Below, in pieces: positions 1 through 8,812 of a DNA stretch of 22,703 nt. Source of the stretch: Opitutaceae bacterium (GTDB lineage Bacteria; Verrucomicrobiota; Verrucomicrobiia; Opitutales; Opitutaceae); contig JAIRTK010000008.1 in assembly GCA_031254955.1 (NCBI GenBank), positions 1-22,703 on the forward strand. The letters are read 5' to 3'. Below the pieces are notes generated by a model. That model saw only the letters and a program-made list of their open reading frames with translations. It was not told where the DNA came from and searched no databases. The number at the start of each line of letters is the position of its first letter. The first letter of the stretch is position 1. Made by a program: the position numbers and the translations under genes.

Positions 1-1398
1 GCGCCCGTCTCGACCTTCACGGCGGACGTGGACACGGCCAGCTACACCAACGTCCGCCGCTTCCTCGACGGCGGACGACTGCCGCCGCCCGATGCCGTGC
101 ATGTCGAGGAACTGGTCAACTATTTCCCCTACGACTACGCACCGCCGCCGCGCGACGGCGAAGCGCCGTTTGCCGCCTCGATGGAAGTCGCCGCCGCGCC
201 GTGGAATCCCGCGCACCGGCTCGTGCGCATCGGCATCAAAGGCCGCGAATTGGACACCGCCACACGCCCGCCCGTAAGCCTCGTTTTCCTGCTCGATGTC
301 TCCGGCTCGATGAACACGCCCGAAAAACTCCCGCTCGTGAAGGACGCCATGCGCATGCTGCTCGACACGCTCCGGCCCGACGACCGCGTGGCCATCGTCA
401 CCTACGCGGGCGCGTCGGGACTGGCGCTGCCCTCCACGCCCGCGTCGAAAAAACGCGACATCCTCGCGGCGCTCGACGCGCTGCGGGCGCAAGGCTCGAC
501 CAACGGCGCGCTGGGCATCCAGCTCGCCTACGATGTCGCCAAGGCCAATTTCATCCAAGGCGGCGCGAACCGCGTCATCCTCTGCACCGACGGCGACTTT
601 AATGTCGGCGTCACCAACGACGGCGACCTCGCCCGGCTCATCGAGGAAAAGGCGCGCACCGGCGTGTTTCTCACCGTGCTCGGCTTCGGCATGGGCAACT
701 ACAAAAACTCGAAACTCGAACTCTTGGCCAACAAAGGCAACGGCCAGCACGGCTACATCGACTCGCGCCTGGAGGCGCGGCGGATGCTCGCCGGCCAGGC
801 GGGCGCGACGCTCGTCACCATCGCGAAAGACGTGAAGCTGCAAGTCGAGTTCAACCCGGCGGCGGCGCAGTCGTATCGGTTGATCGGATACGAAAACCGC
901 CGGCTCGCCCGCGAGGATTTCAACAACGACAACGTGGACGCCGGCGAGCTTGGCGCGGGCCACACCGTGACGGCGTTCTACGAGATCGTGCCCCTCGACG
1001 CGGATTCCGCCGCGTCCGCCGAGTCCGCCGCCGCCGTGCCGCCAGTCGAACCGCTGAAATACCAAGCCGCCGCGCCCCGCCCCGTGAATCCGGCGCTGGC
1101 GGGCGAGTTGCTGACGCTGAAAATCCGCTTCAAGCCCCCTGCGGCGGACCAAAGCGAGATGCTGGAGTTTACGCTGGAAAATTCGAGCCGGGCATTTGCC
1201 GACGCGAGCCGCGATTTCAAGTTCGCCTCAGCCGTGGCGGCGTTCGGCATGGTGCTGCGCGACTCGCCGGACAAGGCCGGCGCGGACTACGACAAAGTGC
1301 TCGACTGGGCCGAAAGCGGCCTCGGCCCCGATGCCGACGGCCGCCGCCGCGAATTCCTCGGCCTCGTCCGCCGGGCGAAAGAAATCGCGATGAATTAA
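1..1398 (+). CDS. YfbK-type von Willebrand factor A domain protein (5' end missing)
   Basis: The frame is open from base 1 and the first visible residues (APVSTFTADVDTASYTNVRR) match the conserved N-terminal YfbK motif rather than a start, so the gene begins outside the window; the GTG at 28 is inside the protein. Numbering from base 1, the N-terminal YfbK domain spans about 1-60 and the VWA domain about 90-270. The metal-binding DVSGS (residues 99-103) and a TDGD segment are both present, so metal-dependent ligand binding is likely intact. The C-terminal part (about 275-460, with GYENR and DFNNDNVDAGELGAGHTVTA) resembles the DUF3520 domain usually fused in this family. Such proteins are usually membrane-attached or secreted; a signal peptide would lie upstream. 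The role is not established. It is followed by 450 bases without a gene. Confidence 0.9.
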   Translation, partial: APVSTFTADVDTASYTNVRRFLDGGRLPPPDAVHVEELVNYFPYDYAPPPRDGEAPFAASMEVAAAPWNPAHRLVRIGIKGRELDTATRPPVSLVFLLDVSGSMNTPEKLPLVKDAMRMLLDTLRPDDRVAIVTYAGASGLALPSTPASKKRDILAALDALRAQGSTNGALGIQLAYDVAKANFIQGGANRVILCTDGDFNVGVTNDGDLARLIEEKARTGVFLTVLGFGMGNYKNSKLELLANKGNGQHGYIDSRLEARRMLAGQAGATLVTIAKDVKLQVEFNPAAAQSYRLIGYENRRLAREDFNNDNVDAGELGAGHTVTAFYEIVPLDADSAASAESAAAVPPVEPLKYQAAAPRPVNPALAGELLTLKIRFKPPAADQSEMLEFTLENSSRAFADASRDFKFASAVAAFGMVLRDSPDKAGADYDKVLDWAESGLGPDADGRRREFLGLVRRAKEIAMN

Positions 1399-1851
1399 AC
1401 CTGTTCAGCCCCCACCGGCCCCCTTTTCTGCAGTGCGCAACACGACGTGCCGAATGCCCCTTTACCAACCGGAATTGGAGCCTTTTTGGGTTTATTGTGT
1501 CGCCAACGCAAACGATCTGGCGCGGAAGCGCCGGTAGGGAGGCCTCTCCGAGGCCTCCGCCGTGCGGGGCCGGGTGTTTGGAATTTCATGGGTAAATCGG
1601 AGCGTGGTGACGGAGGACTCCGAGAGGCCTCTCTGCCGCCGGACTTGTGGAGGACGGTTTCCCAAAGTGCCCTGAATCCTGTCGTGCCGCGCCGCGCCAT
1701 CGCGACTGCATGGTAAGCAGAGCGGTGGCGGGAACGCCGCCGTTCCGTCAAGGCTTCCCCTTATTGCCGCCATTCGCAATCACACTTGGAGCCGGATGGT
1801 GTTGATAATTTCGCGAAGCGGATGACAGGATTACGATTCTCGGAGTTCTTG
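1399..1851. other. Gene-free spacer holding a 105-bp palindromic repeat
   Basis: I see no credible gene in this stretch. It holds a small GGCGC/GCGCC hairpin at about 1519-1532, then a 105-bp palindromic repeat at 1533-1637 listed separately. The remainder (about 1640-1850) is GC-rich with no convincing coding pattern. The short open frames here lie on the repeat and are not protein-like. Confidence 0.6.
1533..1637 (+). repeat. 105-bp palindromic repeat, copy 1
   Basis: The ends are inverted: it begins GGTAGGGAGGCCTCTCCGAG and ends with a near reverse complement of this. A second copy of the same 105-base length lies at 14017-14121 in the opposite orientation; aligned by eye the two differ at 9 positions. 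The conserved centre (about 1575-1610) is not palindromic. Here the repeat is free-standing, while copy 2 lies inside a larger inverted-repeat element. Confidence 0.9.
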
Positions 1852-2681
1852 TTATTTTTTATTTTTCTCGGCATACTCCGCCAGCGTCAGTGCCTTCTCT
1901 TTTTGACGTTTTAATCTGATGGGTGCCCTGCCTGCCGCAGCCTCCAAATCAAGCGTCCCGTCGTCGTTCAGCGTGAACGTCATAATGTGGGTTTCCTTCT
2001 CAATGCGCATTTCAAGTTCGGCGCGTTTTGGGCCGGTGATTCTCCACGGGAACCAGCCGACAGGACTGATGGCTATGCCAAAAAGCCCCAAGCCCTCTTC
2101 GTTTAATATTATATAGACCGTTTGAAATTCACCCTTCTCATTTGACCAAACGCCGATGAACGAGGAATCCTTGGGCGGTGTGTATTCCGCCAGCAACGCG
2201 GCTTGCCGGCCCTTGGTGTCGAGAAGGCGCAGCCCGGCGATGTCACGTTTTTCGGCAAGAAACTCCACCGCCGACATGCTTCCTCCCGGTTTGGAATAAG
2301 GATTGGCCCCTGCCTTCAATAATACATCGACCATTCCCTGCGAGTCCTTGCGTGGGTTGGCAACAACAGAAAGCAATAACGGGCTGTTTTCAAAATCGGT
2401 GACTCTGGCACCACAGGAAAGCAGATGCCTGACTAAATCAACATTTCCTCTGAGCACCGCGTTCTGCAACGCCGTCATGCCCTCATTGGTTTTATTTATA
2501 TCAGCGCCGTGGGAGAGCAGCAAATCAACCATATCCCGGTCGCGGGCGGCTTGCAGCGGAGTGGAACTGGCCTCTCCGTCGTAGCCCTCTATCTTTTCAG
2601 CGCCATTTATATCAGCGCCCAGTTTTATGATTTGATAAAAACGTTCCCTGCCAAGATATGCCCCGGCGTCAACGAATACCC
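1852..2681 (-). pseudogene. Ankyrin-repeat protein, 3' part of a frameshifted gene
   Basis: This is the downstream part of the gene that begins at 3716. Read upstream of the ATG at 2532, the same frame continues without a stop to about 2681 and encodes VFVDAGAYLGRERFYQIIKL followed by ankyrin units such as GADIN, TPLQAARDRDMVDLLLSHGA and TALQNAVLRGNVDLVRHLLS. This shows that the ATG at 2532 is internal. The last ~110 residues (FIGVWSNEKGEF onward) form a non-ankyrin, beta-rich-looking domain ending in a lysine-rich tail. Ankyrin repeats bind proteins; no partner can be named. One base added to the C run at 2679-2682 joins it to the first part. Confidence 0.8.
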
Positions 2682-3716
2682 CAGTGCCAGGGTGGCCATT
2701 TGCCTGCGGGTTTCCGACGTGGTGTATTGGTCGAAAACTGTCGCAAATTCCTTGCTGTCTTCGAGCCGGGTTGCCCGAAGGATTATCATCTCGGCTGTGT
2801 AGGGTTTGATTTTCGCAAGTTCGGCCTCATCCGTCATCCCCAATGCGCGGGCGATGAGCGGCAAACGGGCATTGGCGGCGCGCTGGACGAACGAGGTATT
2901 CCACTGGTCGCGTTCTCGGAATATAAAACCGAGTTCATTGAGTTCATTTACTATTTCGGCAAACTCAGCCTCCCGATGCGGACGACCTGCAGCCGCTTCC
3001 AAAAGCCCTCCGGGGTTCAGTAGTTTTCGAGGCGAGGAACGAAGGCGTTCTTTATGCTGTTCAATCAATTCATCGGCAAGCGCGAAGTGCCCGCCCTCTA
3101 GTGCGGCAAGCGGCAAACAGCCGCCGTTTTTGCTGACATATGCAAAATTCGCTCCCAGCTGGCGCAGCCGTTCGATTCTTGCCGTATTATTACTCCGCAC
3201 CTCCGCAAACAATGCCAATGCATAACCATCCGCCTCGTCGGAGGAGGGAGATTTTTTGCAATAGTCAAGGAGCAGGTCGAATATCGCTGGATCATAGTCG
3301 AGGTTTTGCGCCTTGGTCAGCGGATGACTCCACGGTTCCGCGCCCGGAGGGGCTTCCACGCGGGCGCCGGCTTCGAGCAAAAGCCGCAAAATTTCCATAT
3401 TTTTCTCCTCTATTGCGGCGGTCAGGCAGGTGCTCTTACCGGCTTTGTATGTATTAGTGAACATCGCATTTGGATTTGCGCCCGCCTTCAACGCGTCCCG
3501 GGCGGCTGCGGCGTTCTTGGTCAGGATGGCCTTGATCAGGTCGAAGTCGGTTTGCGTGAGAGTCGAGGCCGACTGGTGGAGTTTGATAGACTGAAGCATG
3601 TCGTCCGGTCCCGGCCATGCGGCTTGCGCGCAAAGCGACACCACGAACGTGGCGAGTGCGAACAGCACCGGGAACAAGCTGTTTGTTTTTTGGCGGAGTG
3701 TAATTTTGGGATGCAT
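2625..3716 (-). pseudogene. Secreted ankyrin-repeat protein, 5' part of a frameshifted gene
   Basis: The chosen start is the ATG at 3716, because it places a classical signal peptide at the N-terminus (MHPKITLRQK, then a hydrophobic stretch, then SLCAQA as cleavage site). The in-frame ATG at 3764 would add 16 polar residues before the signal. Ankyrin-like units follow, for example TCLTAAIEEKNMEILRLLLE and CLPLAALEGGHFALADELIE. After ATLALG the frame leaves the ankyrin pattern, and it stops at 2625. The remaining ankyrin repeats continue in another frame, so the intact protein would be about 620 residues and probably periplasmic. It is transcribed divergently from the M23 peptidase gene at 3854. 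I cannot tell whether the frameshift is real or a sequencing error. Confidence 0.8.
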
Positions 3717-3853
3717 GGGCGGGCGCGATTTCTGCGTGCGATTGTTTCTTGCAAAACGATCCATGCAACCCCGGTTTCGTTGCCCGCGGCCAGTTCGGAC
3801 GGGGCGCGTGTTTTTTGCGGGACAATCCCCGCCGCGCCGGTTTTGTTGACGGG

Positions 3854-4921
3854 ATGAAACCGGTGCGCGTTTGTTTTTTCCCGGCGGCTTTTTTTCTCAC
3901 GGCAACCCTGCTGGCGGGGCGCACCGGGATTGTCTGGCCCACGCCGAACACCGCCTTTTTCGACGGGAAACCCATCGAGGCGTTCATCCAGCCCACGGCC
4001 TCGGGCATCGTCGAGTCGGGCTTGTATGGCGGCGTGCGCAACGGCGGCGCCCGCTTCCACGAGGGGCTTGATTTGTTCCCGCTGCAACGCGACCGGCAGG
4101 GCGAGCCGCTCGATCCGGTCTTCGCGGTGATGCCGGGCGTGGTGCGGCATGTCAGCACCCTGCCGGGAAACAGCAGCTACGGGCGTTACATCGTGATCGA
4201 GCATCCGGGCGAAACTCCGGCGGTTTACACGCTTTACGCACACCTGCGCGCAATCGAGCCGGGCGTCGCGCCGGGCGCGGCGGTCGCGCGCGGCCAGCGC
4301 ATCGCCACGATGGGGCGCAGCGCCAGCGTGATGGCCATCCCGAAGGCGCGCGCGCACTTGCATTTCGAGATCGGCGTGCGGCTGACGGACGCCTTCCAAC
4401 CGTGGTATGACGCGCAACAATTCGGCAGCCCCAACAAGCACGGCATCTGGAACGGCCTGAACCTGATGGGGCTTGACCCGCTCGACTTTTACCGCCGCCT
4501 GCGCGCGGGCGGCGTGGCGGATTTCCAGGATTATTTCCGGCAAATGAAAACGGCGGTGCGCCTGCGCATCGCCAGCGGGAGCCGTCTGCCGGACTTCGTG
4601 GAACGGTATCCGTCGTTGCGCACCACGCCGGTGCGCGCCGTGGTATCGCCAGTATCGGTGGTGTCGGCGGACGGGGTGGCGGCGGATGAGGTGGGCGGCT
4701 GGGAGATTGCGTTTAACGAAACCGGGATTCCCTTCGCCTGGACGCCGCTGCAAGCGCGCGAACTGGCGGATTACAAGCCGGGCGAGGCGCGCGTGCTGAC
4801 GGTGGACGAGGCTTTGGCAAAACAGTGGCGCTGCAAATCCCTCGCCGTGAAAACGCGCGGCCAGTGGCGCGCGGGCGGCGATCTCAACACGGTGCTGGCG
4901 TTGTTGTTTGGGCCGCGATGA
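3854..4921 (+). CDS. Secreted M23 (LytM-type) metallopeptidase
   Basis: Predicted zinc peptidase of the M23 family, whose members cut peptide cross-links in peptidoglycan. The start at 3854 gives a signal peptide (MKPVRVCFFPAAFFLTATLL); upstream in-frame starts such as 3749 add a segment unlike a signal. The catalytic set is visible: HEGLD (H69, D73), a histidine in YAHL (H130) and HLH (H168, H170), so the enzyme should be active and not a LytM-type regulator lacking zinc ligands. The C-terminal ~180 residues (from about 175) have no assignment I recognise. It is 355 residues long, with a 137-base divergent spacer from the ankyrin gene. Action in the periplasm on the cell wall is inferred from the family. 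Confidence 0.88.
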   Translation: MKPVRVCFFPAAFFLTATLLAGRTGIVWPTPNTAFFDGKPIEAFIQPTASGIVESGLYGGVRNGGARFHEGLDLFPLQRDRQGEPLDPVFAVMPGVVRHVSTLPGNSSYGRYIVIEHPGETPAVYTLYAHLRAIEPGVAPGAAVARGQRIATMGRSASVMAIPKARAHLHFEIGVRLTDAFQPWYDAQQFGSPNKHGIWNGLNLMGLDPLDFYRRLRAGGVADFQDYFRQMKTAVRLRIASGSRLPDFVERYPSLRTTPVRAVVSPVSVVSADGVAADEVGGWEIAFNETGIPFAWTPLQARELADYKPGEARVLTVDEALAKQWRCKSLAVKTRGQWRAGGDLNTVLALLFGPR

Positions 4922-5085
4922 GCGGCGGCTTCGACGCGGGTGCAATCCAAAGTGATTTCGCTCGCCCGCCCTCATTTTTCCATTTGCGCGACTTCAATCA
5001 TAAAGCCAACCTCGCATCCCACTTCGCATTCCGGCCCCGCGTCCTGCCCCCGCAGCGCCGGCGCCGCCCATAACGCCGCCCACCC

Positions 5086-5883
5086 ATGCCCGCGCCCGCC
5101 ACCCATCGACCCACCGGAAAACACGTCCAACTCATGGCCACGTGCCTGTGCGACGCCGTCTTCGACGACACCGCCATCGCCACCGTCGAAGTGCTCGAAC
5201 ACCTCGGCTGCCGCGTCGCCTTCCCCGAGGCCCAAACCTGCTGCGGCCAACCCGCCTTCAACACCGGCGACTGGCCCGCCGCGCGCAAAGTCCTGCGCCA
5301 CGTCGTGCGCGCCTTTGCCGGCGACGAACCCATCATCGTGCCCTCCGCCTCCTGTGCCGCGATGCTGTTTCACGGCGCGCAACTCGCCTTTGAAAACGAG
5401 CCTGATCTTCCCGCCGTCCGGCAGGTCGGCGGACGCACTTGGGAACTCGCCGACTACATCGTCAACGCCCTCGGCGTCACCACATGGCCCGGACGCTTCG
5501 ACGCCAAAATCGCCTTTCACCGCTCCTGCCACGCGCGCGGCGCCGCCACCGGCGCCGCCGCGCTCACGCTCCTCAACTCCATCGACGGCCTCACCCTCGT
5601 CCCCTTCGACGAACCCGAGCAATGCTGCGGTTTCGGCGGCACCTTTTCCGTGACCTTCCCCCACCTCTCGCAAGCCGTGGGCAACCTGAAACTCGACCAC
5701 ATCCTCGCCGCCCGGCCCGACCACATCGTATCCATCGACCAAAGCTGCCTCATGAGCCTCGCCGGCCTCGCCGCGAAAGGCGACCGCCCCATCAAAACCC
5801 TGCACCTCGCCCAAGTCCTGCGCGACGCGCTGCGCGCGCCGAAAGCAACCAACGCCAAGCAACAGGCAACCAACACCAAATAG
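5086..5883 (+). CDS. lutA: LutA, lactate utilisation iron-sulfur protein
   Basis: LutA is one of three proteins (LutABC) that oxidise L-lactate to pyruvate in the cytoplasm or at the membrane. The protein carries two cysteine-rich CCG motifs, CCGQ at 52-55 and CCGFGG at 180-185, plus C20/C22, a CH pair at 148-149 and SIDQSCL near 220, as expected for LutA/GlpC-type CCG domains. Its 265 residues are slightly longer than usual: the last ~14 residues (KATNAKQQATNTK) are encoded by an A/C-rich repetitive tract that continues past the stop codon, so the tail may be a recent addition. lutB follows 176 bases downstream and lutC further on, same strand. Confidence 0.93.
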   Translation: MPAPATHRPTGKHVQLMATCLCDAVFDDTAIATVEVLEHLGCRVAFPEAQTCCGQPAFNTGDWPAARKVLRHVVRAFAGDEPIIVPSASCAAMLFHGAQLAFENEPDLPAVRQVGGRTWELADYIVNALGVTTWPGRFDAKIAFHRSCHARGAATGAAALTLLNSIDGLTLVPFDEPEQCCGFGGTFSVTFPHLSQAVGNLKLDHILAARPDHIVSIDQSCLMSLAGLAAKGDRPIKTLHLAQVLRDALRAPKATNAKQQATNTK

Positions 5884-6059
5884 CAGGCAACAAAAACGCC
5901 CCCCGCCGCCGCCGCGTCCTCCTCCCCATTCCGCATTCTCATTCCCTCCTTCCCTCCGCATTCCCCCCTCCGCATACCCCAATCCGCATTCCCCCCGCCG
6001 CATTCCGCATACCCCATTCCGCAATTCGCAATTCCGCAAACCCGCATTCCGCACTCTCC
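5884..6059 (+). repeat. Degenerate GCATTCCGCA-type tandem repeat between lutA and lutB
   Basis: From about 5926 to the lutB start, the + strand is built from variants of CCGCATTC, CCGCATAC and CGCAATTC and holds almost no G except within CCGC units. There are roughly ten units with irregular spacing. There is no gene, and no ribosome binding site is visible before lutB. The tract lies in the middle of what should be a tight operon. Confidence 0.75.
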
Positions 6060-7451
6060 GTGAAACACCAACAAATCGACCAATACGCCGCCCGGCTCGC
6101 CGCCGACAAACGCGCCGCGGTTTACGACGGCTCGAAATCCGGCTACGACGCCCGCCACCGCGCCCTCGCCGCCAGCTACACCACGCCCGACACACTCCGC
6201 CGCCTCGCCGGCGACATCAAACAACACACCCTCGAAAACCTCGACACCTACCTCCCCCAAGCCGCCGACCGCCTCGCCGCCAACGGCGCGCAAGTCCACT
6301 GGGCCGCCGACGCCGCCGAAGCCCGCGCCCACATCCTCCGCATCATGCGCGAGAACAACGCCACCAAAATCGTGAAAGCCAAAACCATGGTCAGCGAGGA
6401 AATCGGCCTCGCCCCCTACCTCGAAAAAGAGGGTCTCGAATGCCTCGAAACCGACCTCGGCGAATTCATCATCCAGATCGACCACGACCACCCCTCGCAC
6501 ATCGTCAAACCCATCATCCACAAAAACCGCCGCGAAATCGCCGCCTCCTTTGAGAAAAACGGCCTCGGCGCCTACGACGACGACCCCACCACCATCACCC
6601 GCCGCGCCCGCCGGCACCTCCGCCACAAATACCTCGCCGCCGACATCGGACTCACCGGCGCCAACTTCGTCTCCGCCGAAAGCGGCCGCATCGTCCTTGT
6701 CACCAACGAAGGCAACTCCCGCTTCTGCCTCGCCGCCACGAAAATCCACATCGCCCTCGTCGGCATCGAAAAAATCCTCCCCCGCGACCGCGACCTCGCC
6801 CTCTACCTCAACCTCCTCGCCCGCTCCGCCACCGGCCAGCAACTCACCTCCTACACCGAGTTCATCCGCGGCCCGAAATCCCCCGGCCAGCCCGACGGCC
6901 CCGAACAGACACACGTCATCTTCGTGGACAACGGTCGCGGCGAAGTCCTCGCCAGCAACTGCCGGGAAATCCTCCGCTGCATCCGCTGCGCCGCCTGCCT
7001 CAACGTCTGCCCCGTCTACCGCCAAGCCAGCGGCCACGCCTACCGCGCCGTCTACCCCGGCCCCGTCGGCGCCGTCCTCACCCCGCTCCTCGCCGGCAAA
7101 CGCTTCCCCGCGCTCGCCGACCTCCCCAAAGCCTGCACCCTCTGCGCCGCGTGCAACGAAGTCTGCCCCGTCAACATCCCCCTCCCCGACCTCCTCCTCC
7201 GCCTCCGCGACCGCGGCAAACAAGAAAAAAGCGAAGCCGCGCTCGCCGCCACGCCCCCGATGGGCGAGTTCGCGATTCTGGCCAGCAGTCCCTTCCTCTG
7301 GAAAACCGCCATGAAAGCCGGCGCGCTGGCCCCGCTCGTCCCGACATTCCTGATGCCCGCCGCCGGCAAGACCTGGCTCCGCACCCGTGGCCTCCCCCCC
7401 TGGCGCGGCGGCAAATTCCGCAAATGGATGAAAACCCGCCAAAAACATTGA
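6060..7451 (+). CDS. lutB: LutB, lactate utilisation iron-sulfur protein
   Basis: LutB is the ferredoxin-like subunit of the LutABC system. The GTG at 6060 is chosen because the conserved N-terminus (KHQQIDQYAARL) starts there. The frame is open far upstream through the lutA region, but that part overlaps lutA in another frame and is not LutB. The LUD domain fills about residues 60-290 (KAKTMVSEEIGL, GANFVSAESGRIVLVTNEGN). Two 4Fe-4S motifs follow: C307, C310, C313, C317 and C359, C362, C365, C369, each ending in CP. The C-terminal part ends in a basic tail. The length of 463 residues is normal. The 230-base gap to lutC is unusual for this operon. Confidence 0.94.
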   Translation: MKHQQIDQYAARLAADKRAAVYDGSKSGYDARHRALAASYTTPDTLRRLAGDIKQHTLENLDTYLPQAADRLAANGAQVHWAADAAEARAHILRIMRENNATKIVKAKTMVSEEIGLAPYLEKEGLECLETDLGEFIIQIDHDHPSHIVKPIIHKNRREIAASFEKNGLGAYDDDPTTITRRARRHLRHKYLAADIGLTGANFVSAESGRIVLVTNEGNSRFCLAATKIHIALVGIEKILPRDRDLALYLNLLARSATGQQLTSYTEFIRGPKSPGQPDGPEQTHVIFVDNGRGEVLASNCREILRCIRCAACLNVCPVYRQASGHAYRAVYPGPVGAVLTPLLAGKRFPALADLPKACTLCAACNEVCPVNIPLPDLLLRLRDRGKQEKSEAALAATPPMGEFAILASSPFLWKTAMKAGALAPLVPTFLMPAAGKTWLRTRGLPPWRGGKFRKWMKTRQKH

Positions 7452-7681
7452 ACCGAAAAGAACAAAGACAACAAAGAGGATGATTATCTGGACAAGATTA
7501 ACAAAATTAAAAACCAATTCCGCCAACCCTTGAAATTAGTTAATTCCGTCAAAATAAATAACCTTAAATAAATCATATATAAACAAAGAGCCGCCCGGCC
7601 CAAAACCTTTTATAAAAACCCGCCTTCTTTGTTCCCTTCGTTTCCTTCTGTTCAAAATAAAAAACCTTCCGAACACTCCCC
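7452..7681. repeat. AT-rich lutB-lutC spacer with inverted repeat ends
   Basis: The spacer is markedly AT-rich in a GC-rich neighbourhood. A segment at 7450-7478, rich in ACAAAG units, is repeated in inverted form at 7624-7653, about 22 of 29 positions matching by eye. The middle (about 7500-7600) contains AAATAAATAACC and ATATATAAAC stretches. It could form a long stem in the operon transcript, or be an inserted palindromic repeat. No coding capacity is apparent. Confidence 0.6.
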
Positions 7682-8311
7682 ATGACCTCCCGCGAAACCA
7701 TCCTCGCCCGCGTCCGCGCTGCCCTCGCTCCACTCAAACACCGCGCCCCGTATCCGGATTACCCAGACACCATCGCCGTCCCCCCCCCGCTCGCCCCGCA
7801 ACTCGCGCCCGGCTCCGACCTCTGGACGGCCTTCTCCGCCCGCGCCCGCCTTGTCCACGGCACGCCGATGGAAGGCGGCCCCGCCGCCCTCGCCGCATGG
7901 CTTCGCGAAAAACAACTCACCCGCGGCTACTGCGACCCCGCGCTCCACCCGCAATTCGAGACCGCCCTCGCCGCCGCCGGCATCGCCATCGAGACCACCT
8001 TTGACCGCGCCCGGATTGACGCCTACGAATTTGGCATCACCCAAGCCGCCGCCGCCATCGCCGAAAGCGGAACGCTCGTTCTCTCCGACGCCACGACCAG
8101 CAGCCGCCTCGCCGCGCTCGCCCCCTGGGTGCACATCGCCACGCTCACCCGCGAACACATCCACGCCACCCTGGCCGAAGCCATCGCGGCCCTGGGCGAC
8201 GACCCCAACCTCATCTGGTGCACCGGCCCCTCGCGCACAGCCGACGTGGAAGGCATCCTCATCGAAGGCGTCCACGGCCCCGGCGAACAAATCACCCTTC
8301 TCATGCCGTGA
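7682..8311 (+). CDS. lutC: LutC, lactate utilisation protein
   Basis: LutC is the third LutABC component, a stand-alone LUD (DUF162) domain protein without iron-sulfur cysteines. The start ATG at 7682 lies directly in front of the conserved opening TSRETILARVRAAL. The LUD core is recognisable in FGITQAAAAIAESGTLVLSD, the PSRTADVEG motif and the ending GVHGPGEQITLLMP, the typical C-terminus of this family. Its 209 residues are a normal length. It completes the lutABC set; the spacer upstream is AT-rich and lacks a clear Shine-Dalgarno sequence. Confidence 0.94.
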   Translation: MTSRETILARVRAALAPLKHRAPYPDYPDTIAVPPPLAPQLAPGSDLWTAFSARARLVHGTPMEGGPAALAAWLREKQLTRGYCDPALHPQFETALAAAGIAIETTFDRARIDAYEFGITQAAAAIAESGTLVLSDATTSSRLAALAPWVHIATLTREHIHATLAEAIAALGDDPNLIWCTGPSRTADVEGILIEGVHGPGEQITLLMP

Positions 8312-8335
8312 CGCCCGGTGCCGCCGGATTGCGTG

Positions 8336-8356
8336 GCACGGGCGACCCGCCCGTGC
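8336..8356 (+). terminator. Perfect 9-bp GC hairpin after lutC
   Basis: GCACGGGCG and CGCCCGTGC pair perfectly across a 3-base loop, 24 bases after the lutC stop codon, followed by a short T-containing run (TTTG). It is a candidate transcription terminator, though the T run is weak. A degenerate version occurs near 19225, so it may instead be a dispersed repeat placed here by chance. Confidence 0.45.
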
Positions 8357-8691
8357 TTTGTGACGGCGGCTCACGAAATCGGCCCGTCACTATTTTCGAT
8401 GTCTGAAAACGACAAAAAATTTCTCTCCTACCAATGCTCAATGATAATTGGTATAAAACGGGTTCCTCGCTCTTTTGAATGAATTTCACGTCGCGCAGCT
8501 CCGAAGCAGCGGCAGCGGTTGACGTTTTCAGCCCCGGAGGGGCGTCGGCTCTTAGTTGTCGGTGACGAGCGCAGCGAGGAACCCACGGAATACGTTGATA
8601 ACCACACAAGCCCTGAAGGGGCGACAGCGCACGCCGCCCGGTCATCGCATCTTCCCTCGCTGCCGCCCTTTCAGGTCTCATTTTTTTATTG

Positions 8692-8812
8692 ACTGATGGG
8701 ACGCGCTGCCGTCGTAGCGCAGGTTTCCAAACCTGCTGAGCACGCAACGCTGGCGTAAAATGAAGCAGACTTGGAAGTCTGCGCTACGACCGAAACAGCG
8801 CGTCCCATCAGT
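8692..8812. repeat. Modular inverted-repeat element, copy A
   Basis: The ends are 17-bp perfect inverted repeats: ACTGATGGGACGCGCTG at 8692-8708 and its complement at 8796-8812. Just inside is a 12-bp perfect pair (GTCGTAGCGCAG at 8711-8722 and 8779-8790), and within that two small hairpins (GCAGGTTTCCAAACCTGC and GCAGACTTGGAAGTCTGC). End sequences of this family recur at 10991-11147, 13964-14165 and 15811-16028. Confidence 0.9.

Noticed and set aside
2625..2690. Programmed frameshift in the ankyrin gene
   Set aside because: No slippery heptamer or following structure is evident; a simple homopolymer indel explains it.
3749..3853. Longer start for the M23 peptidase
   Set aside because: The extra 35 residues put polar, arginine-containing sequence before an evident signal peptide that begins at 3854.
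5439..6059. Upstream extension of the lutB frame
   Set aside because: It overlaps lutA in another frame and runs through the CCGCATTC repeats; LutB homology starts at the GTG at 6060.
5926..6059. Possible CRISPR array
   Set aside because: The units are short, degenerate and directly adjacent, with no spacers of even length and no cas genes nearby.
5517..7526. A 669-residue minus-strand open frame opposite lutA and lutB
   Set aside because: It is antisense to two genes with clear iron-sulfur motifs; its composition (G, A, E, V rich) is typical of a shadow frame in GC-rich DNA.
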